From assembly GCA_016711295.1 (NCBI GenBank), contig JADJTE010000030.1, positions 1 to 13,161 on the forward strand: a DNA stretch of 13,161 nucleotides. The letters are read 5' to 3'. Both the position numbers and the translations under genes were made by a program. Below the pieces are notes generated by a model. That model made no database searches. It was given only the letters and a program-made list of their open reading frames with translations, and was not told the DNA's origin. Each line of letters starts with the position of its first letter. Position 1 is the stretch's first letter. Positions 9,101 to 13,161 of this stretch are shown one piece after another. Source of the DNA: Sphingobacteriales bacterium (GTDB lineage Bacteria; Bacteroidota; Bacteroidia; Chitinophagales; UBA2359).

Positions 9101-11333
9101 ATTACGATTAGCGTGACGGATTGCGCCCTTTGTCCGAATCCGTCGACGCGGGCTTTGCTTATTTGGACAATACTTATTGTTTGGGCGAAGTCTCTACGGC
9201 AACGGTGAGCTTAGACGCGGGGGCGACGGCGGGGGCATACAGTGCTGTTCCATCGGGCTTGGTGATAGATGCGGCTACTGGCGCGATAGACATCGCTGCA
9301 AGTGCTGCGGGCGTTTATACGGTGACGAATTTTGTAGCGGCATCGGGAGCCTGTCCATCGGCGAGTGCAACGACAGGCCCTTACCATCAATGCCCTGCCC
9401 TTAGCAGATGCAGGCGCAGATATTTCAATTTGTTCGGGCGAAACAGCAAGCCTAAGTGCAAGCGGTGGAACGTCTTATGCTTGGGATAATGGCGCGGGTC
9501 TCTTGATGCTGTGACGGTTACGGTTGAGACGGCACCGACCGCGGGCAGCGATGCGACTGCGAGTGTATGCAACGACAATACAGAGGGCACGAGTGCGGTA
9601 GATTTATCGACTTTGGTCGGCGTATCGGGCGGCGTGTTCAGTGCTGTTGGCGGCGCACCCGCTTTGTCGGGCACGAGTTTTGAGGGCAACGGCTTGGTCT
9701 TGGGCGATTATGTCTATGAATACACGGTATCGGGCGGAGGACTTTGCCCTGACGATATAGCCCTGATTACGATTAGCGTGACGGATTGCGCCCTTTTGTC
9801 CGAATCCGTCGACCGCGGGCTTTGCTTATTTGGACAATACTTATTGTTTGGGCGAAGTCTCTACGGCAACAGTGAGCTTAGACGCGGGGGCGACGGCGGG
9901 GGCATACAGTGCTGTTCCTTCGGGCTTGGTGATAGATGCGGCTACTGGCGCGATAGACATCGCTGCAAGTGCTGCGGGCGTTTATACGGTGACGAATTTT
10001 GTAGCGGCATCGGGGCTGTCCATCGGCGGAGTGCAACGACAGAGCCTTACCATCAATGCCCTGCCCTTAGCAGATGCAGGCGCAGATATTTCAATTTGTT
10101 CGGGCGAAACAGCAAGCCTAAGTGCAAGCGGTGGAACGTCTTATGCTTGGGATAATGGCGCGGGTGTAGGTTCTCCCGTATCGGTGAGTCCTTTATCTAC
10201 AACTACCTATACGGTTACGGTAAGCGATGCAAATGGCTGTACGTCTCTTGATGCTGTGACGGTTACGGTTGAGACAGCGACCGCGGGCAGCGATGCGACT
10301 GCGAGTGTATGCAACGACAATACAGAGGGCACGAGTGCGGTAGATTTATCGACTTTGGTCGGTGTATCGGGCGGCGTGTTCAGTGCCACGGGCGGCGCAC
10401 CCGCTTTGTCGGGCACGAGTTTTGAGGGCAACGGCTTGGCCTTGGGCGATTATGTCTATGAATACACGGTATCGGGCGGCGGACTTTGTCCCGACGATAT
10501 AGCCCTCATCACGATTAGCGTGACGGATTGCATTACGAGTAACCCATGTACTGCACCGCTTTTACCCGTTGTTATTAGTGGAACATATTGATATGTGCAG
10601 GCGACCCAATACCTACGCTCTTAGTAACCGCAGCAAGCGGTACGATGGTCAATTGGTATAATACACCGACAGGCGGCACTGCTATTGCTACGGGTTGGTC
10701 ATTTACGCCTACACAAGCAGGTATTTACTATGCAGAAGCAGTTAGTGTTGATGATACTACTTGTCGAAGCGGGCGCGTAGCCGTAGAATTGAGCATAGAC
10801 GAGGTGACAGTAAATGCCGTAGTAGATGCATCGGGTGCTATACCCGAAGGCACAACCGTAGAGTTAGCAGCATTTGCTACTTCGAGCCTTGACGGTGCAT
10901 TGAGTTACCAATGGTCGCCGAGCGACGATTTGAGTTGTAACATGCACAGCAATCCGTTTGCCACCCGACACCACTACCACATATACCGTAGTAGTGACTG
11001 ATGAATATGGTTGTACGGCTTCGGCTACGGTGGTGGTAAGTGATACAAGCCTTAGAAAATAGCCGTTGCGCCTGCTTTTTCGCCCAATGGCGACGAGACA
11101 AACGATATGTTCTTAGTAAGTGGCACATCGGATATCAAAGAGGTTGAAATGCACTTGTATAATCGTTGGGGCAATGAAGTGTTTAACCTCACAACCGATA
11201 ATCTAAATGATGGTTGGGATGGTAGATACCGCTTTTTGGATTGCGAGATAGATATATGCCTACTATATCTACGTGACTTTTGATGATGGCGAAACCATGC
11301 TATTGAGGTGGTAACGTTACTCTGGTTAGATAG
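1..11333 (+). CDS. Giant T9SS-secreted Ig/PKD-like repeat adhesin with CHU_C C-terminal domain (5' partial, frame-broken)
   Basis: This is the 3' portion of a very large surface or secreted protein; the 5' end lies outside the window. Order seen: a partial repeat (1-191), 14 units of 248 aa (192-10516), an Ig_7-like domain (about 10583-10800), a PKD-like domain (about 10804-11043) and a CHU_C/gliding-motility C-terminal domain (11059-11333) with the motifs AFSPNGDETNDMF, LYNRWGNEVF, WDG and GNVTLVR just before TAG. In Bacteroidetes such C-termini direct export through the type IX secretion system and attachment to the cell surface; members act as adhesins or in gliding. That role is inferred. 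The reading frame is interrupted by about 45 small indels. The longest clean stretches are about 2660-4132, 4137-6743 and 6803-7903, each in the repeat frame. The apparent starts inside the array (for example TTG 2473) are not real starts. Either this is an intact gene with a poor consensus sequence (preferred) or a pseudogene. Confidence 0.85.
192..933 (+). repeat. Repeat unit 1
   Basis: This unit is 742 bp. It is of type a: AYGAVPSG in subdomain 1 and GADISICSGETA in subdomain 2. It carries the rare AMNIAASAAG variant. Six indels relative to consensus sum to -2; they lie near 228 (+1), 236 (-2), 424 (-2), 534 (+1), 588 (-1) and 828 (+1). Confidence 0.9.
934..1678 (+). repeat. Repeat unit 2
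   Basis: This unit is 745 bp. It is of type b: TYSAVPAG and GLDLSICSGETV, with SLTASGG in subdomain 2. It has about eight indels, including a 3-base loss near 1482 (NDNTEG becomes NDIEG) and a 2-base gain near 1545. It is one of the most damaged copies. Confidence 0.9.
1679..2420 (+). repeat. Repeat unit 3
   Basis: This unit is 742 bp and of type a (AYSAVPSG and GADIS). It has CLGDV instead of CLGEV and CTSLDAV instead of CTSSDAV. About nine indels sum to -2, clustered at 1880-1950 and 2295-2410. Confidence 0.9.
2421..3156 (+). repeat. Repeat unit 4
   Basis: This unit is 736 bp and of type a (GADIS). Losses lie at about 2435 (-2), 2548 (-2) and 2648 (-1), plus an in-frame 3-base loss at about 3078 (NGLALGDY becomes NGGVGDY). 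The 2548 and 2648 losses compensate each other, so about 33 codons between them are out of frame and the repeat frame then resumes. Confidence 0.9.
3157..3900 (+). repeat. Repeat unit 5
   Basis: This unit is exactly 744 bp and fully in frame. It is of type b (GLDLS, SLTASGGLSYAW) with private variants AVPQGL (the only Gln seen in a clean unit), AASPAG and VTAAPAPTAGG, and it has VTGANGC. Confidence 0.95.
3901..4643 (+). repeat. Repeat unit 6
   Basis: This unit is 743 bp and of type b (TYSAVPAG, GLDLS, SLTASGGLSYAW). It has a single one-base loss at about 4133 (gcatcaggggctg for gcatcgggagcctg), which moves the gene to another frame. It is GAGIGSP where the others are GAGVGSP. Confidence 0.95.
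4644..5387 (+). repeat. Repeat unit 7
   Basis: This unit is exactly 744 bp and fully in frame. It is of type b (TYSAVPAG, GLDLS) with SLSASGGTSYAW, VTGANGC, VETAPTAGG and the SATGG variant of subdomain 3. Confidence 0.95.
5388..6131 (+). repeat. Repeat unit 8
   Basis: This unit is exactly 744 bp and fully in frame. It is of type a (AYSAVPSG, GADIS) and shares EVSTATVSL with units 13 and 14. It has ATASL instead of ATTSL and VEAAPIAGG. Confidence 0.95.
6132..6876 (+). repeat. Repeat unit 9
   Basis: This unit is 745 bp and of type a (AYSAVPSG, GADIS). It is clean until about 6743, where 'tg' is duplicated (cagtgtgctg), followed by a one-base loss at about 6802 (ggcctgggc for ggccttgggc). Confidence 0.95.
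6877..7620 (+). repeat. Repeat unit 10
   Basis: This unit is exactly 744 bp and fully in frame. It is of type b (TYSAVPAG, GLDLS) but carries VTLDAG, which is otherwise found with type a. It has VEAAPIAGG and FDGNG. It serves well as a reference unit for the array. Confidence 0.95.
7621..8365 (+). repeat. Repeat unit 11 (mosaic of types a and b)
   Basis: This unit is 745 bp. It combines TYGAVPSG with GADIS, so it looks like a recombinant between the two unit types, and it has AMDIAASSAG. Five indels lie at about 7904 (+1, C-run), 8008 (-1, G-run), 8089 (+1), 8288 (-1) and 8306 (+1). Confidence 0.9.
8366..9109 (+). repeat. Repeat unit 12
   Basis: This unit is 744 bp net and of type b (TYSAVPAG, GLDLS). 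It has two compensating indels, at about 8408 (+1, G-run) and about 8868 (-1, gaaagcacgtgac for gaaacggcaccgac). Confidence 0.9.
9110..9774 (+). repeat. Repeat unit 13 with a 79-bp internal deletion
   Basis: This unit is only 665 bp. It is of type a (EVSTATVSL, AYSAVPSG, GADIS). After gataatggcgcggg at about 9498 the sequence jumps directly to tctcttgatgctg, removing 79 bp that unit 14 retains at 10165-10243. Lost are the GSPVSVSPLS, TTTYTVTV and ANGC parts of subdomain 2. Two other indels lie at about 9147 (-1) and 9372 (+1). Confidence 0.9.
9775..10516 (+). repeat. Repeat unit 14 (last full unit)
   Basis: This unit is 742 bp and of type a (EVSTATVSL, AYSAVPSG, GADIS), with VSDANGCTSLDAV and SATGG. 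Indels lie at about 9795 (+1, T-run), 10013 (-2), 10028 (+1) and 10035 (+1), with an in-frame 3-base loss at about 10277 (VETAPTAGS becomes VETATAGS). After it, SVTDC at 10517 leads into unrelated sequence (ITSNPC). Confidence 0.9.
10583..10800 (+). other. Unique Ig-like (Ig_7-type) domain of the adhesin
   Basis: Part of the giant gene. After one frame break at about 10583-10588 the frame reads ICAGDPIPTLLVTAASG, then MVNWYNTPTGGTAIATGWSF, TPTQAGIYYAEAV and TTCRSGRVAVELSI. The pattern of I-C-x-G, a W-Y near mid-domain, T-G-G-T, a Y-Y-A-E strand and C-x-S-x-R is typical of Ig_7-type domains found before Bacteroidetes C-terminal sorting domains. Codon use here is more AT-rich than in the repeats. 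Confidence 0.7.
10804..11043 (+). other. PKD-like domain of the adhesin
   Basis: Part of the giant gene. The frame reads VNAVVDASG, IPEGTTVELAAFATSS, LSYQWSPSDDLSC and then, after a break at about 10965-10970 in a C-run, TTTTYTVVVTDEYGC and ATVVV. This is the usual Bacteroidetes PKD-like module that sits directly before CHU_C. Its second half resembles subdomain 2 of the repeat (TTTYTVTVTD, NGC), so the repeat subdomain probably shares ancestry with it. Confidence 0.75.
11059..11333 (+). other. CHU_C / gliding motility-associated C-terminal domain (T9SS type B sorting signal)
   Basis: Part of the giant gene. A missing A in the run at 11055-11059 breaks the frame (SLRK-stop); adding it gives IAVAPAFSPNGDETNDMF. 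Then follow EVEMHLYNRWGNEVF, DGWDGRY, a frame break at about 11254, AYYIYVTFDDGETM, a break at about 11309 and GNVTLVR-stop. These match, in order, the invariant parts of the CHU_C/TIGR04131 family, which marks substrates of the type IX secretion system. Recognition is from motif memory, without a database search. Confidence 0.9.
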
Positions 11334-11363
11334 GCAAGAGGTAAATTTTTTCGTTAAATGCTA

Positions 11364-11397
11364 TTTGGCGCGACGGCTGCAAAGTTGTCGCGCCAAA
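11364..11397 (+). terminator. Inverted repeat, likely terminator of the adhesin gene
   Basis: A perfect 11-bp inverted repeat: TTTGGCGCGAC (11364-11374) and GTCGCGCCAAA (11387-11397) around a 12-nt loop, 30 bp after the adhesin stop codon. Its GC-rich stem stands in AT-rich sequence. The following T-run is weak (ctttatttg), so intrinsic termination is probable but not certain. Confidence 0.6.
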
Positions 11398-11409
11398 CTA
11401 ACAGCTTTA

Positions 11410-11441
11410 TTTGCCTACGTTAAAGGGAATGGCTATCTTTG
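11410..11441 (+). promoter_or_regulatory. Bacteroidetes-type promoter for the 11492 gene
   Basis: TTTG at 11410-11413, a 20-bp spacer, then TATCTTTG at 11434-11441 match the Bacteroidetes primary sigma consensus (-33 TTTG, -7 TAnnTTTG, spacer about 17-23). It lies about 50 bp upstream of ATG 11492 and just after the hairpin, so the downstream gene is probably its own transcription unit. Confidence 0.65.
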
Positions 11442-11491
11442 CCGAGTATTTAGAGACAATATAATTTTAGATAATATTTGTTTTTTGGTTT

Positions 11492-11878
11492 ATGTTGTTG
11501 TTTCGCTCTATAGCTATATGTTTTCTGATAGTCGTTGCTTGGCAAAGCGGCGGCTACTACATAGCATTTGAGATGGCGCGTACTACTGCACGCTCAACAA
11601 TGCAGGCGCATATAGCCAACAAACGATACGACCTCAAATCATTGCAAGTAGTGGAGATATCCTTGCATGAAAAGACTAAATACTGGCATTTTTATCACGA
11701 TGAATATGTTATTGATGGCAAATTATATGATGTAGTAGCTTCTGATACCATTCCTGAGTGTGCAGTAGTACGCCTACACGTATTGCATGATGCCTATGAA
11801 GCAAGTATTTACGAAAATCTATACAGCTTATTTCAAGCCCGTAGATTCTCCTATTGGGGCAAAGAGCGAACCAATTAG
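11492..11878 (+). CDS. Small membrane-anchored protein of unknown function (128 aa)
   Basis: This is an uninterrupted reading frame from ATG 11492 to TAG 11876-11878. Residues about 4-18 (FRSIAICFLIVVAWQ) form a hydrophobic N-terminal segment, either a single membrane anchor or an uncleaved signal. The rest looks soluble, with the notable stretch YHDEYVIDGKLYDVVASD at about residues 68-85. I recall similar unnamed small proteins in Bacteroidetes (short N-terminal anchor and a 'deF-x-y-x-G-x-mYDVV' motif), but no function is known to me. The consensus promoter about 50 bp upstream supports the start, and no clear Shine-Dalgarno is seen, as is common in the phylum. It is the only gene in the window without an evident frame error. 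Confidence 0.75.
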   Translation: MLLFRSIAICFLIVVAWQSGGYYIAFEMARTTARSTMQAHIANKRYDLKSLQVVEISLHEKTKYWHFYHDEYVIDGKLYDVVASDTIPECAVVRLHVLHDAYEASIYENLYSLFQARRFSYWGKERTN

Positions 11879-11886
11879 TACAATAT

Positions 11887-12105
11887 TTATCGTTTAAAAT
11901 ATATTGCTTCGATGGTGGTGGGCTTGCCTCTGCCTATATTTGTGGCAATTGATGCGCTAGCACCGTTGCCCAATAAGCGTTTAGCTACCTTTGTGAGCAT
12001 AGATTTGGGCAGCGATAGCCCTCCGCCTTGAGCGAGCTTGTTTATAAGAAGTGGTTTTGAGTTTGTAATACAGCGTATCGTATCCCTGCGGCTGCCCGAT
12101 GGCAT
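11887..12105 (-). CDS. Uncertain convergent reading frame, possible gene fragment
   Basis: This 72-codon frame on the minus strand ends 8 bp from the stop of the 11492 gene. Its C-terminal part reads MLTKVAKRLLGNGASASIAT and then NIGRGKPTTIEAIYFKR, which looks protein-like. Near its beginning another minus frame (GQPQGYDTLYYKLKTTSYKQ) looks equally protein-like, so the two could be parts of one gene joined across an indel at about 12020-12040. The opposite strand is also fairly open, so the coding strand is not settled. No family was recognised. If real, it is probably the 3' remnant of a gene, since no coding sequence is evident further upstream on its strand. Confidence 0.3.
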   Translation of the reverse strand: MPSGSRRDTIRCITNSKPLLINKLAQGGGLSLPKSMLTKVAKRLLGNGASASIATNIGRGKPTTIEAIYFKR

Positions 12106-12195
12106 ACCGCTGCTAAGAGCTATGAATAGACTTTAACCTTGTATAGGATTTGAGTTTATTGAACTATCGATAATACCAATTTTAGTATATCGCAT

Positions 12196-12375
12196 ATGTT
12201 TTTCATGCAGCTAAATGTTTATGATTTGGCTCTGCGTACTGCTTTGCAACTACAAGACAAGCAAACCTTTTCTCTTTTTAATGAAAAAGGTTGCCACCCG
12301 ACATCTACAAGGCATTTGTTGGCAATAAAACATAGTTTCGGCAGCAATAAAGCAGGCCGGATAATGCTTTTGTAA
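12196..12375 (+). CDS. Possible 59-aa small protein or gene remnant
   Basis: ATG 12196 to TAA 12373-12375. It begins MFFMQLNVYDLALRTALQLQ and continues KQTFSLFNEKG. No family was recognised, no ribosome binding site is clear, and a hairpin (12262-12294) lies inside it. It could be a chance open frame or a remnant damaged by indels like its neighbours. Confidence 0.2.
   Translation: MFFMQLNVYDLALRTALQLQDKQTFSLFNEKGCHPTSTRHLLAIKHSFGSNKAGRIMLL
12262..12294. other. Imperfect hairpin in the interval before the receptor gene
   Basis: GCAAACCTTTT (12261-12271) can pair with AAAAGGTTGC (12285-12294) with one bulged A, across a loop rich in T. It could be a bidirectional terminator, but the stem is mostly A-T and no gene clearly ends at it. 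Confidence 0.25.
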
Positions 12376-12419
12376 ATGAGTATTACACGTCATAACGCGG
12401 CATTGGATTAAACGAGAAT

Positions 12420-12450
12420 CTTGCCGTATTGGATGTTGTATGTGTATTTG
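12420..12450 (+). promoter_or_regulatory. Weak promoter candidate for the TonB receptor gene
   Basis: CTTG at 12420-12423, 19 bp, then TGTATTTG at 12443-12450. This differs by one base in each box from the Bacteroidetes consensus TTTG / TAnnTTTG. It lies about 35 bp upstream of the presumed receptor start. Confidence 0.3.
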
Positions 12451-12483
12451 TTTTTAACTATAATTATTTATTTTCTTTTTATT

Positions 12484-13161
12484 GTGAATATTTCATCATT
12501 TTATATTTGACCCTATTGTGGTCGATTTTATGCAATGCCCCTTTGCTACCTGTGTACAAGATAGCGATGCAGGTACCCTGTTGTTGGACGAGGTGACGAT
12601 AGCCGTAACAAAGTTTGCAGACAATAAACTTAATGTCCCCAACCGAGTACAAGTGATTGGCAAACGCGAGATAGCATTTCAGAACACCCAGACAGCCGAT
12701 TTATTGTCAAATGCGGGTGCTGCTTTTGTTCAAAAGAGGTTAAACAGGTGGCGGAAGCCCTATTTTGCGTGGTTTTGAAGCTAATAAAGTATTGATTGTT
12801 GTTGATGATGTGCGCAATGAATAACGCTATTTTTTTAGAGGCAGGCCACTTCCAAAATATCTTGCGTGTAGATAATAATGTACTCGAAACGTGCGAGGTA
12901 GTTTATATTTGGGGTCGCTCGTATATGGAAGTGATCTTGGGAGGCGTGAGTACTTTCGTACTTACAGCCAAAATTAAACCTCGACGGGTATGAAGAGCAT
13001 CAGGTGGGGTATGTTTGCGCTGGAACGACGAACAACGAAATATCGAGCATGCCAGTATTAATTTAAGGATGTAGTTCAAAATTTGCTTCGCTCACGAGTG
13101 TTACATTTAGCAAGTTTGGCGATTTGCGCTAATGCGAGCGAAACCATTGCGATACCTGCTT
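12484..13161 (+). CDS. TonB-dependent outer-membrane receptor, N-terminal signal and plug domain (3' partial, frame-broken)
   Basis: A hydrophobic signal-like stretch (IILYLTLLWSILCNAPLL, 12495-12548) is followed, in a second frame, by the plug domain. Plug motifs seen are VQVIGKREIAFQNTQTADLL, NAGAAFVQK, GGGSPILRGFEANKVLIVVD, MNNAIF, GHFQNILRVDNNVLE, EVVY, SLVYGSD and LGGV, then FASLTSVTFSKFGDLR near 13085-13130. These follow the plug of Bacteroidetes TonB receptors, most like the haem/haemoglobin group (GxLRGFEAN, NNAIFxxGHxQN), which import ligands using the proton motive force via TonB-ExbBD. The substrate is not certain. Parts lie in different frames, with breaks near 12510, 12553, 12738, 12815, 12915 and 12935 and more after 12960, as expected of consensus errors. 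The start is not certain: GTG 12484 is a guess, since no ATG fits the signal frame. The barrel lies beyond the window. Confidence 0.8.

Larger units (their letters stand above)
192..10516 (+). repeat. Tandem array of fourteen 744-bp (248-aa) coding repeats
   Basis: The marker agcgtgacggattg (SVTDC) recurs at 192, 934, 1679, 2421, 3157, 3901, 4644, 5388, 6132, 6877, 7621, 8366, 9110, 9775 and finally 10517, where the sequence then diverges. Undamaged spacings are exactly 744. Each unit contains three subdomains. Subdomain 1 is a He_PIG/cadherin-like module with GLVIDAATGAIDIAAS and AGVYTVTN. Subdomain 2 is a PKD/Ig-like module with ADAG, SICSGET, TTTYTVTVTDANGC and AVTVTV. Subdomain 3 has NDNTEGTSAVDL, SGGVFSAVGG and GDYVYEYTVSGGGLCPDD. 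Divergence between units is only a few percent and is mostly shared variants, which points to recent amplification or ongoing gene conversion. A further 191 bp of subdomain 3 precede unit 1, so the array extends beyond the window. Confidence 0.95.
12106..12483. other. AT-rich, mostly non-coding interval
   Basis: No convincing gene was found. It holds a short plus-strand frame at 12196-12375, an imperfect hairpin at 12262-12294 and a weak promoter candidate at 12420-12450. Stops are frequent in the other frames, and the last 60 bases before 12484 are strongly AT-rich. Confidence 0.5.

Noticed and set aside
9490..9515. Mobile element excision as the cause of the 79-bp loss
   Set aside because: No target-site duplication or terminal repeats are present, and the missing bases match ordinary repeat sequence in unit 14.
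2847..10431. A 75-aa minus-strand open frame (MPSKLVPDKAGAPP...) recurring once per unit
   Set aside because: It is the antisense shadow of subdomain 3 and part of subdomain 2. Because the period is a multiple of three, any open frame recurs in every unit. No ribosome binding site or protein-like features were seen.
1..10516. CRISPR array or non-coding satellite
   Set aside because: The 744-bp period, absence of spacers and conserved protein motifs in a single repeat frame show a coding repeat.
1..11333. True pseudogene caused by many frameshifts
   Set aside because: Central units are perfect, the breaks favour homopolymers, and the neighbouring receptor gene shows the same kind of damage. 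This is not excluded, but consensus error is the simpler explanation.
11893..12030. Plus-strand hydrophobic frame (IASMVVGLPLPIFVAID...) opposite the 11887 frame
   Set aside because: It has an internal stop near 12030, overlaps the convergent frame and has no recognisable family. It is more likely an antisense shadow, though the coding strand is not settled.

Overview
The window most likely comes from a Bacteroidetes genome (Saprospirales/Chitinophagales-like gliding or surface-colonising bacteria). Three things point there: a huge Ig/PKD-like repeat protein ending in a 'gliding motility-associated' (CHU_C, type B T9SS) C-terminal domain, a TTTG-N20-TAnnTTTG promoter, and a TonB-dependent receptor of a familiar Bacteroidetes type. 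No tRNA, rRNA, CRISPR or transposase was seen.

Positions 1-11333 (+) are the 3' part of one giant secreted or cell-surface protein gene; its start lies upstream of the window. From 192 to 10516 it is a head-to-tail array of 14 nearly identical units with a true period of 744 bp (248 aa), preceded by the last quarter of another unit (1-191). Each unit holds three beta-sandwich-like subdomains. The consensus unit has no Lys, Arg or His, a net charge near -22, and eight Cys. After the array come a unique Ig-like domain, a PKD-like domain and the CHU_C sorting domain, ending at TAG 11331-11333.

The reading frame of this gene is broken about 45 times by 1-3 base indels, plus one 79-bp loss. The breaks are dense at 1-2650 and after 7900 and nearly absent from 2660 to 7900. 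They also occur in the unique conserved C-terminal domain and in the downstream receptor gene. I read most of them as consensus sequencing or assembly errors, and the array copy number as uncertain.

Downstream, an 11-bp inverted repeat (11364-11397) is followed by a consensus Bacteroidetes promoter (11410-11441) and a 128-aa membrane-anchored protein of unknown function (11492-11878). A convergent minus-strand reading frame of uncertain reality lies at 11887-12105, then a mostly non-coding AT-rich stretch (12106-12483). The 5' part of a TonB-dependent outer-membrane receptor (12484 to the window end), again frame-damaged, closes the window. The adhesin and the receptor are both envelope-surface proteins, but nothing in the sequence ties them into one operon.
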